From the NCBI GenBank assembly GCA_029718625.1, contig CM056376.1, positions 118,901,906 through 118,965,905 on the forward strand: a stretch of 64,000 bases of DNA. The letters run 5' to 3'. Positions 13,374 to 26,691 of this stretch are shown piece by piece. A model generated the notes under the pieces. That model was not told the origin of the DNA. It saw only the letters and a program-made list of their open reading frames with translations, and made no database searches. Made by a program: the position numbers and the translations under genes. Numbering within the stretch: the stretch's first letter is position 1; each line of letters opens with the position of its first letter. This DNA comes from Synaphobranchus kaupii. Lineage: Eukaryota; Chordata; Actinopteri; Anguilliformes; Synaphobranchidae.

Positions 13374-15582
13374 AAACTCATCACATCTAAATTAAATCAA
13401 ATCAAATCCCCTTTCTTGGATAATTCCATACTGATATCCCAGGACCCTAGATGTTTCTTGTAATTATCCGTTGTCAGCTAGAGTGACTGTCAGGCACCAT
13501 GGCAACTGTGGGCGTGAAACATATGTGTCATATTTTGCAATTCATGTCGAGAAGAATGGACAGGAATTTAATATGGGGGACTTGGTATAGTGCACATAAA
13601 TCTATTTAGTTCTGGTTGATTTGTAAGACATATTTTCAAACAAATTTCCAAAGTGATACATAAAATGTAATGCATGACTTCAGGAGTGAGTGAGATGTTC
13701 CATGTCACTTTGTCACTTTCCAGTGCTGAACAACTATGCAGGAAGCTCATTCAGAGAAAGCCTTTTGAAGTATATGTGAGAATTCACTGTATTTTCACAT
13801 ACTAGAAAAGGCAGTCATCAAAGTAACAGCAAAGCTAGTCATCAAAGTACCTAAGTGTCTCCAAACTGTAATAAATGAAGTGTTACCCAACCTGAAATTA
13901 ATTAATGTCAGATTTTTATCACTTTTCCAGGCTGTATGATTTGAACAAGCCTGCCTTTGATATCATATTTTTTTGCCAGACCGAAACACTTTGGTAATGA
14001 ATGGAAAGTTATTTCTGTTCATTGCCAGGAACAGCAAGGAATCTGTCTTTTTTAACACCGTTTGAAGAGATGAGGGCAAGTCCTGGGAAGGTTTTTGGAT
14101 TCTCTGAAAGCCTTTTTTTTGGGAGCAGCACCTCTTCCCAGGGCTTCATCGCAGCTAAGAAAAGCCTCTGATACCTCAATCTCATAAACATGAGAAGCAG
14201 CTAAAAGCTTTCAGTTTCATCAACCCCCACCCCCAAGGTACAGCCACGTCCTCACGATTCACAGGAACGCCCTTCGCACAGTGTAAAGCCCCCCTTTTCT
14301 AGTGCGCTCTCCCTCATTGTTTTCTTTGTCTGTGTTGTTTTACTGCTCTTGAACCTCAGTGAGATGTTTTTTTTTTTTAGAATGCTAAGAAAAAAAGACA
14401 AGTAAAATAAAAAAAAACTTAAAACAAGAGAGTACAATTTTACACCTGTTTCCTTTTTTCATCTGTCTTTTTTTCCAGGGGGAGGCAGGATGTTTGGCTT
14501 GGCTGCGACCTGCCCTCATGACTTAATCCCTGGGTGCTATTGTTAAATTTTCGAGAAAATAATGAAAACCAAATGCCGCTGAAGCCTGGTATTGAGTTTC
14601 AGCCTACGCTTTAACAATGTAATATTTCCAGCCGTTGTGGCCAAATAATTCACTTATGTTTCCCTTGTAATATTACGCCAAACATGAGATCTTTACTTTG
14701 TCAAATCTGGTAAGTATCAAACCCACCGTATCAATAGCAAAACAGTTTTAATAAGCGATCCCTGAAGAAGGCCAAGGAACACCAATCACCTGGAAACCAT
14801 TAAGCCAGACAGGAAGTTAGGGAGAGAGAAAGTGCTTCTCAGTATGCCCCCGAGGGATATGGAAATATGCAGATTTATCACATATTGTATCTGAGAAGAA
14901 GTATTATAATTAAGAATGAAATCAGTGCAAACGTCAGGACCATTTAACCCAACTATATACATTACATCCTGAACATCTGTGCATACACATATAAGCACAG
15001 ATGTCCCGATTATATCTCTGCAAATAATTTTGTGCCATCATTTTAAAAAGTCCATTCGTCAAGGGTGTTGTCTGTATAACGGAACATTATGTCAACATTT
15101 TTCAAGAACTAAAACTGCTTCCTTCCTAGCCCTCCGTATCCCAGCATCCTTTGCAGTCTCTGAATCAGAAGCCCATCAATTAAGGAAATTCTTAAATGGA
15201 CGCATGCATGACAAACCCGAGAGGTCTCTGGAAGCTTGCAGGATTACGGGGCCCGTCCATTGAAATGCAACAAGCGTGGATAGCACAGGCATCCCAGAGA
15301 CCAAAAAAATCAGTCCTAATAAATCAATCACCTCCTTGAGTGCACTCTCTTTACTCCCCTGCCTGTTTGCTAAACAAATGTGTTCTGGGTATTCGATGAG
15401 AAGAAGGTGGCGGGGTAAAGAGAGAGAAAGAGAGGCTGCCACCTGCCAAGTGTGAATATCGAGGGCCAAAGCTTGTGCTCCACACAACCGCAGAAGAAGC
15501 ACAATGTGTATCATGGCAAGTTTTCCATTGACCACAAGATGTTTCCGTAGCTGGGGTGATGGGGAGGTTGTGGCTCTAGAGG
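13372..15582. other. Unique DNA, no gene seen
   Basis: Contains a 13-bp duplication, AGTCATCAAAGTA, near 13810-13848. A 156-codon minus-strand frame at 15176-15646 begins in G/C-rich simple sequence and has no recognised domain. Confidence 0.5.
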
Positions 15583-15621
15583 AGGGGGAAATGGGAGTGG
15601 GGGTGGGGGTGTGGGGGAGGG
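15583..15621 (+). other. Potential G-quadruplex tract
   Basis: At least five runs of three or more G are separated by one to four bases (GGGGGAAATGGGAGTGGGGG and onward), meeting the usual sequence rule for an intramolecular G-quadruplex. No associated promoter was seen. Confidence 0.6.
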
Positions 15622-17496
15622 AGCAAATTGCTGAGATCGCTGTCAAACATGCGTTAAAAAAGAAAAGAGGATATCGCCTTGGAAAAGCAGAAAAATTATT
15701 GGCTTTCCAGAGCAGAGAACGTTGAGCCTAACCCACTATTAAAAGGCGATGAAAAGTCCAGAAGATGGACAATCAACACTGCAACATCTGTGTAACATTC
15801 TTACCTCTCGTTCATACTTACTTTGCGTGTGATACTTCAATCTTACAACAAAAACATTTGAAAATCTGCTCCCTATTCACTTTTATTTAATTCAGGCTCA
15901 AAGATTTTCAACAGGTTTCCTCTCATGAAACAAAAAAAAAACAACCCCCTGCCTCTCCCCATATCCCCCTCCCCCCATCCCTCAATCAAAGAAGACCCCA
16001 TCAAATCTTTTCCCCAGTCCAATCCCCATCAAACTAATCCGAATATGAGGTTTCAGGTTATCAGTAGCATTGATGGACAGAATGCAGTGGACTTTGGTAT
16101 GAAATAAAAAAATTAAAAAAAGTTACAAAGAGGTCAAATATAAATACACTAATGCATCAGTAAAAATGCACCTTGAAGTATAACGTGGGAAAATCAGCAG
16201 TTCACTTCAGCCGTACTTAAATGCTCCTTGGACGTGTGCTTTTATTAATTTTTAAAAGCAGCCTATTCCAATCAAAGTCTCCTATGAAAAGTATACATCC
16301 CAGTCGTCCTAAATCTGTAAAGTCCAACCATGGCCTTGACTACTCTGATGTTGCGACAAAGACCATCTGACATAGGTAAACTAATTAATCAGGAACCCAG
16401 AGGAGCATTGTGAATGAGCTTGTGGACCATACTAGCCAAAGTTTACATTTGAGCCACTCTCTCCTGAACAGGGAGCCAGTTAAGTAAGTTAGGTTCAGTT
16501 TCAAAACAACCCTGATCAGATTGTTCTGAGATATTGGTCTAATCTTCATGTATGTAGGTAATCTATGGCATCATTGAAGAATAATGAAATAATAGTGGAA
16601 TCAAAGTGGAATTGTATCAGGGAGATTGCCAACAGCCTAACAATTAAGTAGAAATGTTATCCTTCCCCAGGACATTAACTACCATATTTTCACCTCTCTA
16701 GGGTACAGCCTAGGTAGTTGAAGGAGGCACTGAAAATCTAGCCATTTTTAAATCCACATTGATATTTGGAGATTTACTCTGGACCCAGAAAGTGTTGCCT
16801 CAGTCTATTATCTAACAGCCATGTATTCACACTGCTCAGGATGCTCTCAAGTCTTTGTTAAAGTGTGACACCAGGAGTGTGGAACATAGAACCAGCTGTA
16901 ATCTTAGTTCAGATAGTGTCTGACTGTTCAAGTTTTGTGCTGCGTGCATGTTTGACTGCAACCTGTGTTCAAAATTTACAGCAGCATTTATAAGCCAGTA
17001 GTATTTGTCCAGGAAATAGCATATCCAGGGTAAGATCCACAGAGGAGCCAGGGGGAGCTTAGCTCCCCTGAATAAATCATTTGTGAAATTTTGGGGAATC
17101 TCTAGAATATTAATTGAAAGATTTCTTGCTATGTGCAAAGTTTAGCAAAGTTCTGTTTGCTAAATTTTTTAATTATGTCACAATGGCAATAAAAACTACA
17201 TAAAAATGTTTAAAAATAGTGTGTGCTTTCAGGTTAATTCATACGGTTATTCATGATTATGGAATAATTCCTACGATGACCATTCAGAAGTGGTGGCACT
17301 ATATACTGGCATATATATTATTTAGTTATTTTTTGCTTGTTTAAAAAAGAAAACAAAGGCGCTTACTGGCAAAACTTCAGATTTACCAAACAGCCGAAGT
17401 TAAGTGAAGGAACTGACCCGAATGTCACGGTTTAGATAGCGGAATAGATTTTGCAGGCCTTTATCCATTTTACAGAAATGTGCAAATATTACAATG
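15622..17496. other. Unique DNA, no gene seen
   Basis: Includes a C-rich patch after a poly-A run at about 15930-16030 and a 17-bp near-perfect palindrome, GGGGAGCTTAGCTCCCC, at 17052-17068. No gene or complete element was recognised. Confidence 0.5.
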
Positions 17497-17527
17497 GAAT
17501 AGAATAGAATAGAATAGAATAGAATAA
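17497..17527. repeat. (GAATA)n pentanucleotide repeat
   Basis: About six consecutive GAATA units. Confidence 0.93.
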
Positions 17528-17708
17528 CTTTCATTTTCCTGTGAGGGAACTTCAGTTGTAGTTGCCAGCAATAAAAAAAGAGATGGTATGGCAGACCCAC
17601 AAAACACAAACAAAAATGTTAAATGAAGACATTCAATTAAAATTTTAAATGATTGAAAGACACTGGATCACAAGTGTTCTTACTTTCACAGGGCACAAAA
17701 CAATTTAA

Positions 17709-18294
17709 AGGGATAGGTCACGTTGGATTTTTTCACTTTTGGTTTATGTTTTGATTGGTCTGTACAGCGTTTGTTGGCAATAAAAGTTTTTGACAACCTT
17801 TACACAATGGCTAGTACAGGGGCATTTGTATGTTAGTGGTCTGAAGTAAGAAAACGCTCATCAGGTAACTGCAACATAGCATGCACAGCTACATTATGCC
17901 TCCAGAGGCTTCACATACATGCATTACCCAATTATTCTTTGAAAAATTATAATTAATCTTATTTTTGGTTGGAACTGTTTTCCTACGGCTCATGCAACTT
18001 GAGACAGCTGCACTCAAAGAAATTGTGGCATGGATTCCTATATCAACATTACTACATGGGTCCTTGGGAATTAAGAGCTTGTGCTGCATGAGAACTGAGA
18101 AGGAAAATAATGGCTTGTAAAAAATGACATGTAAAAAACAGATATTTTGTTTATTGTGAATAAATGCAAGGAAATGATTTACAGCCTCTGGAAACATAGT
18201 GTCACTCTCCGAGATGCTTTGGAGTTACTTGAAGTGTATTTTCTTGCTTTAGATCACAAATCCTCAAAAATCCCAAAACCACCCATTGTTAAAC
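17709..18294. mobile_element. Decayed TTAA-type MITE with internal inverted arms
   Basis: The left end, TTAA followed by AGGGATAGGTCACG (17705-17722), has the form common to TTAA-targeting fish MITEs. An internal stretch at about 17800-17850 (ACACAATGGCTAGTACAGGG) is the approximate reverse complement of 18217-18294, and the latter closely resembles the arm at 43859-43933 of a related element. A clean right end was not found; it seems truncated or mutated, so the right boundary is approximate. Confidence 0.5.
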
Positions 18295-18330
18295 CAGCGG
18301 GTTATCAAAAACGTCATTGCACATAAAAAT

Positions 18331-18456
18331 ATACTCTTCAGAAAAAGAAACTATACACAGGTATAGAAAACATTTTAATAGCGAAGATATGATATAGTTA
18401 TGCACATGGGAACAAACAATATTTTTATATGTACACTTTCTTTTTTGAAGAGTATA
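18331..18456. mobile_element. Short inverted-repeat element, 126 bp
   Basis: Left arm ATACTCTTCAGAAAAAGAAA at 18331-18350 matches the reverse complement of 18432-18456 with few mismatches. It is likely a small MITE or the end of the neighbouring decayed element; no target duplication was defined. Confidence 0.45.
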
Positions 18457-18504
18457 GTTTGGTCCAATCAGATATACACTGAATCTGAAATAATGTCAGA
18501 AGAA

Positions 18505-18668
18505 TTCAGTGAATGAGGGAACAAGAGGTTATAATGTGTCATTGTTAGTACAGTCAAGCTTCAGTGAATGAGCGAACAAGATATTATAATGTGTAATTGT
18601 TACTACAGTCAAGCTTCAGTGAAAGGGAGCAAGAGGTTATAATGTGTCATTGTTATGAGAGTCAAGCT
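18505..18668. repeat. 55-bp tandem repeat, three copies
   Basis: Units start TTCAGTGAATGAG at 18505, 18560 and 18615, each 55 bp or nearly so, ending GTCAAGC. The third copy has small deletions and changes, so the copies have diverged by several bases. Confidence 0.92.
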
Positions 18669-21600
18669 TATACAGTTATGATGTCTCAAGGCATTTGACA
18701 TACAGAGTGGAGGTGATGAATTCTTACTGCAGAGCAGAACCAGCAACACTGAACAGTGCAGGTGTCTCATGTAGGAATGACCACTGAAATCACAAGCAAA
18801 GTGCGCACAAAATGACTTTCAATCAATTTACTTAATGTTTCAGGTAATGATGTATATTACCCAAACATGAATATTTATCATTGTATTAGAAATGGAGATT
18901 GTTTTTTCAGCTCAATTTGAAACCGATCCAGTTGCCTTTTGGATGGAAAGTGATTGTTTTTGAAGCTGTTAAGTGAATGTGGGAAGCAGTAGGCGGTGTG
19001 TAGGAGTGATTGGACTGGGACCGCTCGTATGGTGGCGGCAACATTAGAGGAATCATCTTTGTTCCATCCGGAGTCTCGGGAGAACCGATGCCAATTATCT
19101 ATAGAATGCAAAGCAACTATATGGCACGTGTGCAGAAAAAGAAAAAAAAAACATTGTGTTCATGAGAAGCGAATGGGAAGCCATTTAAATAAAAGATGCG
19201 ACAAAGCCGGCCATTATCCACTTCAGCCTCACCCTCCCTCTTTGTCTTGCCGTGTAAAATTCTAATGATTAAACCCGCGGAGGTGTTGCGGTTGGCCTGC
19301 TCGTTCTCACGTCTGAAGGCTTTGAGTATTGTGCTCTTTAGTTCGCTACCAGGAGAATACATGCTTGTTAAGAGCATGCAATCGGAAAAGCATCTGCAAA
19401 TATTTATGTTCCCGTGCTGACTGATGTAAAGAAATCAGTAGAAAACATGCATGTCAGCTTCTAGTCATGTGACTTTCACATCCGGCATGCTGGGAAAACA
19501 CCATTTTACAGTTTAAAAAGGGAAAGTTAATTAAAAAATATATATATTATTTAAATTTGAGTGTATGTTTTAGATTGGCCCAGGCAGCTTTTGTGTAAAG
19601 TGAACTACGGATATTTAAGATATACAGATGTTTCTGACGTTTGGCCAGCTATAAAAATTATGTTGTACTGTGTATGCAGTGTCCTACAGGTTACAGTGCC
19701 TATTTCTAAATTGCACTCTATATTGATAAAACCTGTTCTATGCATTTGCAAAATTTCAACAATAATTTAACTATAATATGCATAATTAAAATTATGTGCT
19801 TTGCTCAATAGTGAGGTAGCTATACCCAACCACAGATCAAATGGAACAATCCCACAACACTTTATTTGAACATGTGTCCAGTTCTGCTTGGTCAGATAAG
19901 GTGTTTCTGATCTGCGACAAGAGAGGAAACTATGGAGAAGGTCTCAGGAACTGGAGTCCCTCTCAATCCTGTCACAAACACAACAATGTCTGTGAGTTAC
20001 TGAATGTATGTGCAGTCACTCTGTTCTCTGAAGTGAGACCTTAGATTTTTAATATCACCGCAGTGTGTGCCTCTAGTCAGCTCGATTACTTTTAAAACAC
20101 GGAAGGTTGGAAATGTATGTAATTAAAACATTACTCCATTGTGGTTTAATTAGATAAGGTGTTTGCTACAAGAGCACCCAGGCTCTTTAACAGACCAGAA
20201 TCTAACGGAGAGTTTGCAGAGACAGCTATATTTGACTCTCTAGAGGTACAGCGAGTGTCTGGAAAGGCTCCCACAGCACCAGAACAACTGCAGGTGACCA
20301 GTTGTCATCTCTAGGAGAAACATCTCTCATCTGATCAGAGCTAGCTCACAGGAAAATTCACAGGAGGAGCGCACACCCACTGCAATGCTCCTTCTGAGGT
20401 TGTGGGTTGCATTAATGTGAATCATGAGGCAAAAATGGGGAGACAAATGTTTTTTTGAAAAATCACTATATGGCACGTTTTGAAAAAAATCTTGTGAGTA
20501 AAAGATGTAATATATTTATGTTGAAACTACAAAATATATGGCGATAACCATCATTTATACTATACACTTCTGTCCCTCCTTGCAAATTATTGCATTTTTG
20601 GCCATTTGCACGTAAGTGATTATTAAAATATAATATGTAGTAATAGAATTATGATAAAAAGCTGAAGGAGACAGCAAATGTGGTGTAGCAAAAAATACCC
20701 GCAGGTATTCTTAATTGCATTACTTGATGTTTTAGTGTACATATTAAAAAGTAATCACAGAACCACAATAACAAAATAAAAAACCAAATCTGAAACTAAA
20801 TGCAGTGCATGCCCACAAAAACCTCCAGCTAAGTCACACATGTTTAAATATGAAATGTTATTTCTTCCCTCACATACTTAATTGACAAACTTGTGGGAAT
20901 GTTTGTTTATGTGGAATGCGGAGAGGGGTTCAGTAGACTATCACCACGGGGGAACCACGCTGAGACGTGTTGTGTGTTACCGTGAGATAATTGACTTGGT
21001 TTTGTAATGGAAACTCAAGCTTCTCCTTTCCCCACCACTGTATAAATATTTACCACAGGTCTGCCAAAGATCCACCCTTGGTGCCACGCTAAAATAATCC
21101 CCCCTGGGAACACTGAAGATGCACTGAGTTCCAGCCTCTTGAGTTTCAGGCTGACGAGGACTTGTATTAAAACAACAAGGACCATAATTATTTTAGAGTT
21201 CCAAAGAAGAGCGGTGGGTAATTAGGCCACACAGGAACATCGTTATGAAGTATGGATGTAATAAATAAGCCATTAGCTGGGCAGTAAAAGCACAGGAAAT
21301 AAAAAAGACAACACAGCAATAAAGGGGATTGGACAGACCTTTGCGAATGCTATTGCATGATGGGTAATACAAGGCCCACAGAAAAACTAGGAAGAGGAGC
21401 TGGACTTTATCCTCTTTCAGTTTTACAGCCATCGTTTATGTGATCCGCACTTCCTGTGTTCTCTTCATTAAGGGTCTATGTGTTTTTGTGGTTTTTGAAT
21501 CGTGTAAACTAGAGGCCTGTTTCTATAGCATTCTTACGTGGTTTCCTTGAGTGGATTGACTACAAACTTTATTAATAAAGTTTTTTTATGTCACTACCAT

Positions 21601-23887
21601 GGCTGTCTGTGTGTGCACACTGCAGAAACTTGAAACTTGCATTGCCGTGACAGTACCACATACAGACTGCCAGCAGTTTGTGGCTTTATTTTCCATTAAT
21701 AGCAAGGATTCATGCAATTCTGTGCTGCATAAAAATGTCTCAGAACTCTGGTAGTAATGCCAATGGATTAAAAATAAAGTTTAGGTGGAATAACATTATG
21801 CAGTGAAATATTCACACTGTGCTCTCTGGAATAATTTAGCTTAAAAGTTGGTCTGTGAGACATTTGAATAATTTGAGATCGTTATTTTCTTATTCCTTAC
21901 TTAAATTGTTTATTCTTAATTTTTAACATTAAAATTTCATGAGATTTCATGATACATGGGACATGATTAGATTAAATGCAGCAAATCAACACTTTATGAA
22001 TGATTAATTAACCAGCCAAATGAGAATTACTGTTTACCAACAAAATTGAGTTTTGTAAAGCAGAGGGCCTTCTCTTTCAAACCGGATATGCCTCTTCCAT
22101 GGAAACGTATTGTGAGGTTCCTCCTATGCAAAGTGTTATAGAGTCGGAAGATTCAATTCGATTTTGACCCCAAGCTGTAATGAACATTTCCTCATTCATT
22201 TTCTGACAAGTCCCCATTTTTGTGTCAATTTGGTTCATTCCTACTCATAATTGTTGTCCTAGTCGCTGCAGGATCCTCTCTCAACATTAGCATGGCCATT
22301 CTCCATCCTCCCTGCATAACTGACACTATAGTCAATTATGAATTACCCTGTGGGACTCCAGTTGGCAATAGAACCACCAGGATTGTGGGGCACATAAGCG
22401 TTCTGAAAACTATTGCCTTGGCTTTGGGTACAGCAACTCAAGGCCACCATTACAGATGTTAATTTCAAAATACAGCAAAAAATTGCTTTTCCAAACACTA
22501 TTGACTTCACATCTGTACCCAATGACTTTGTAAGCAATATGTGAACAATGGTGGTTCAAGAGTAGCTCGTATTTGCCACTTATGAAAATACAATAGGCAA
22601 AACATCTAAATGATCAAAATTTGATTTGAACTTCTGATTCTGAACTTAAGTTATTACTGTTTGTGTGTTTAAAAAAAAAAAAATTGCAGCAAGATTGTTA
22701 TTATTCAGTCTTTGTTATTTACTCGTCATTGTAGTGCTGGCCATTTTTCACCGTCCGTGCAGTTTATTGGATGGTGTAAAGTGCCCCCCCAAGAACCAAA
22801 GCCAATCAACCTCGGACATACACCCACACACAGACACTCACAACAAGTACCTCCACTATCATCAAGTGGATCGGGCTCTCTCGTTAATTGCTGCTTTGTA
22901 GTAAAAAAAAGCTCATATCCACAGAATTATTAAAGATCTCCTGAAGGAACCCTGTGGTTTTATTAGTTTTATTACCGCTGTCTTTTACTGATATGACCGC
23001 CTTCACAGAGCAAGTACAACACCAAAGTTAATGGTGAACAAAGGAAAGAAGTCAAAGAAAAACTAGCTTGATTACAGCCATAACTCTTGCAGATACTAAT
23101 TATAAGTGGCTGTAAAATAAGTCAAACTGGTCAATGTAATGAGTTCACCAGAGACCCATTGTTAAATTCCATTAAAAAGATCTATTTTCTCAGCTTTTCA
23201 TGTTTATTATTCTCAAGGATCAGTGTCCTCTTTCAAATATAACAAAACAAATTAATCTTTAAAGATCATGCTTCTGACAGTGTCCCATAATTAATTATTA
23301 ATATTATTTTCTCCAAAAAAAATTTAAATGAAAGCGAATAAATGAAAGGATATGAGATCCAGAGATACTTTCAAAAAACTTATTTTGGGCAGATACATTT
23401 TTCAAACTTATTCCAAACCGATATCAGACTCAGATGAACACAACAAGATTGCTCTGTGACCCTTAACAAAAAAACGATGTCTTTAAAAACACTTGGTAAC
23501 TACAAAATGTATCATTGCCCAACATTTAAATGTATGACTAAGTTAAGGACTATATCAAAAAATATTTTATTGAAAGTCTATTTTTAAATATATAAATAAT
23601 GTAGAAATCATACACTTTATACAAAAGTAATCAATGTTATATGTGCTATCTATTACTTCATGTAACACAGACACATTTTTCTGCTGTTTTTATTGCTAAT
23701 TTTATTTGTACAAGACAGGATTTTGAACAGATCAAAGAAATATGTCATATACTACTAGTGTCTCTCATCACTCTAGTTAGTAATTTATCTAATTGAGCAT
23801 TCCTCTTTTGTAATTCCAAATTTGTGTATATTCATGCTCATAACTGTAGCCAGGCATGCATGCATCTCATGGGCCAGAGATGGATGC
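18669..23887. other. Unique DNA, no gene seen
   Basis: Over 5 kb without a supported gene or array. Less AT-skewed blocks at about 18990-19350 and 20880-21200 could be conserved non-coding sequence. Open frames of up to 89 codons overlap on both strands and match nothing I recognise. Confidence 0.5.
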
Positions 23888-23890
23888 TTA

Positions 23891-24070
23891 GGGCCTGATT
23901 TACTAAGACCTTTAGCATGTGCAAAGCCTTTTAGCACATGCAAAACTAGTAACAGGAACAATGATTGGTGCAAAACAAATACCACGAGAAATCATTGGTC
24001 ATTGGTCAAATTATTGGTTTTGCGTGTGCTAAAAGGTTTCACACACTAAAGGTCTTATTAAATCAGGCCC
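23891..24070. mobile_element. PIF/Harbinger-type MITE, 180 bp
   Basis: The element begins GGGCCTGATTTACTAAGACC and ends with its near reverse complement, and the inverted repeat runs about 55 bp inward (CTTTAGCATGTGC... pairing with ...CACACTAAAGG). It is flanked by the 3-bp duplication TTA (23888-23890 and 24071-24073), as PIF/Harbinger elements produce. There is no coding capacity. The long terminal repeats mean the whole element can fold as a hairpin. Confidence 0.85.
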
Positions 24071-24152
24071 TTAATGTGTAGCATGTGCAGGCAGACTGTG
24101 GGACCCTGGTTGACCAAAGGCGCATGGCCCATGGAGGGCAGTGGGCTGAGAG

Positions 24153-24271
24153 CAGGGGCGTGGTAGGTGGGGAGGGGCCCTCAGAAGGCCTGGACTACAG
24201 AGCTTGCATTGGCAAGGGGGCCCACAGAGACTGCATTTGCAAGGGGCTCAGAATTTCGTGCCACGCCCCTG
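24153..24271. mobile_element. hAT-type MITE, 119 bp, with exact 8-bp target duplication
   Basis: Terminal inverted repeats CAGGGGCGTGG (24153-24163) and CCACGCCCCTG (24261-24271) are perfect over 11 bp. They are flanked by GCTGAGAG on both sides (24145-24152 and 24272-24279), an exact 8-bp duplication, which is the hallmark of hAT insertion. The 97-bp interior is G-rich and non-coding. It sits 80 bp from a Harbinger-type MITE and next to a SINE fragment. Confidence 0.9.
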
Positions 24272-24289
24272 GCTGAGAGCCCTCGTTCC

Positions 24290-24390
24290 CCAGGCCATGT
24301 CCAGACGACACTGCCACAGTCCACAAGGTACTGCTATTTATACCACAAGGGGCCCATCCACACACAAGAGCTGTGCCTTAACAGGATGAA
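24290..24390 (-). repeat. tRNA-headed SINE fragment (family A)
   Basis: GGGCCCATCC...GTGCCTTAACAGGAT at about 24350-24386 matches the corresponding stretch at 29009-29055 and, inverted, that at 35640-35690. Read on the minus strand it gives an A-box-like TTAAGGCAC. Only the head region can be aligned here. The hAT-type MITE lies just beyond and may have landed inside this SINE copy. Confidence 0.55.
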
Positions 24391-24767
24391 CCAGCAACAC
24401 ACCACTCTCATCTATGACACATTGGGTTATCTGTGCCTTTACAAATTCTCAGATACAAAAATGATACGTAATATGATTTCTGGTTTACATTATTGACCAC
24501 ATTAAATAATTTCATCCAAGATATTAGATTTATTCGATTTGTTTAATTCTGTTCATCCACTAAAATATTACATGTAACATTGTGACAATGGTGAGAGATA
24601 GGTGTGTTGTAACTCTGGAGAGGGCATTACATTAGATGATAAAACGGGATACAGAGGTAACTGTTCAGATTATCGGCACACACACAACATTGATCTTAGA
24701 TTGTTAGATTATAGCAGATATTCTTATATTATAGCAGCTCCTGTGGAATACAATACATTATAATATA

Positions 24768-24770
<3 letters not shown>

Positions 24771-24823
<53 letters not shown>

Positions 24824-24832
24824 TAATATATA

Positions 24833-24880
<48 letters not shown>
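24771..24880. repeat. (TA)n followed by (TAA)n microsatellite
   Basis: About 25 TA units (24771-24821), a short impure link, then about 14 TAA units up to 24880. Confidence 0.95.
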
Positions 24881-26640
24881 CTTAACTGTTAAAACTAGTA
24901 TTGGGGAAAAATTATCTTGAATGACTTGTGATGAGCATGTCATTCCTGTCAGAATGAGATACAAGATGCCATCTGTTTCTGAAGTTTTTCTCTTCTTTAG
25001 GGGTTCTTTATATGTATATTTAATTCTAAAATCTTATGTTAACATGTGATAGTTTATGGACAAAATCTTTTCATGAAATAAATAATATTAATGCAGACTG
25101 CCATTAATTGTACAGTATTGTAAAGTTAAATGAAAAATGTGTGTCAAAATAAAAAAAGAAATGGGCATCAAAATTTGGGCAAAAAGAGCTGATATAAAGT
25201 ACCTCACAGTTTTCATATACAAGATCTAGCAGTGAATAAATAAATATCAAACGGGGATAGCTATATACAGTATATGGCCTTGAATGGGTAAAGTTAGCCA
25301 CCCACTTCCAAGTAATGCCTCTTACCTGCTTCCTTAGATTCAGGAGGGACTGGTCACTACTGATATGTAATGTAAAGCAAACTGCAAGCATTTCCCTTGC
25401 AGTGAGATGCAGAGATGTATTCAGAGTAATGGTAATTGCAGCATTTGGCAACGTGGACCTCTAATATTTTCAGAATTATGTTTCATGGCGTGATCCATCT
25501 ACTTTGCCTCTGTGACCCAGGGGGACTCCAAACCCAACCGGGTGGGCAGCTCCTAATAAAAATTAGTTGACATTTTAATTGGATTTTTCTCATCAAGGAG
25601 AAATCCGCGATATGGGCCTGGCATTTCTGCTGAGACCAATAAGGATGATATTACGTTCAGTCATTTCTTTGATAAACACACAGCACCTCCCTCGATCTTG
25701 AGAGGAATGGCAAAGAAATTATTATTTTTTTTTTTGTTTTTCGAGAATGTCTCTTGCCAGGCTTGTTTTGCCATTTTTGTAGACAAAAAAAAATACTGTT
25801 ATATTTATGAGATACTTTTTTTCGTAAATGATCATAAGCTGGCCTGGATACTGTGTTCAACGTCTATCAAAAAATAGACGTGATTCACAACAGTGAAATT
25901 ACATCAGTGGATTGAATGTGTGTTCCTGCTTATAATTATATAGCTCCTGCAGTGTGGAAAAAATGTGTAAATATGGAACACTTCATTATACTTGAGACAA
26001 CGTAATGTGAATGCCTCAGTTCAGTTCTCTCTCCTTCTCCGCATCTCTCTTCTTCTCTCACTCTGCGGTTTACATTTTAAATTAGGTGCAAGCTGTCGAG
26101 GAAAGCTCAGGAACTGTGTCGTTGATCACACCATGTGTCCTCGCCATCAACAGTCCTACAGAGGTGGTGAAATACTGGTGTTGGAGTACTAATGAAATGC
26201 TACACAAACACTTTACTTGTGTTAATGCTTTTTCTTGGAGCAACAGCAAACAAGTTGCCTTGTTTTTCAATTCTAAAAATCTTTCTGGTTTTTTGAAGCC
26301 AAAACCTTTCCTTCAGGGTGTCCATAAACATTTGCAATCTGCTCACCTACACTCTTAAGAGGTGTACCTCAAGGCTCTGTCTCAGGGTCTACTATTCCAT
26401 CTCTTTACAAGCTTCACTGGGATTTTTACAGATAATATAGGTGTTCCACTGTCTTTGAATTGAGAGATGTCTCCTCTTGAGTTAGCGAAAGAGTACTTGA
26501 TCCAAAGGAAAAATCGGATCAAGTAGTTTTATTCAAGTAGTTTTGTTTTTTTATTCAGTCATCATCAGCTATTACTCCCAGTGTTTTGTTCAATGCACAT
26601 ATGCACTCACATGCACATACACTCATGCACACAGACTCAG

Positions 26641-26641
<1 letters not shown>
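24881..26641. other. Unique DNA with possible conserved non-coding block
   Basis: No gene. The block at about 25480-25690 is complex, contains AATTAG/TAATTGG homeodomain-type words and lacks repeat character, so it is a candidate conserved non-coding element. The frames at 25104-25451 and 26086-26358 show no domain. Confidence 0.4.

Positions 26642-26688
<47 letters not shown>
26642..26688. repeat. (CA)n microsatellite
   Basis: About 23 CA units, preceded by an impure ACTCATGCACAC stretch. It generates His/Thr and Cys/Val frames that are not genes. Confidence 0.97.

Positions 26689-26691
<3 letters not shown>

Noticed and set aside
15176..15646. 156-codon minus-strand frame
   Set aside because: It begins in G/C-rich simple sequence, gives no recognised domain, and overlaps plus-strand frames; probably chance.
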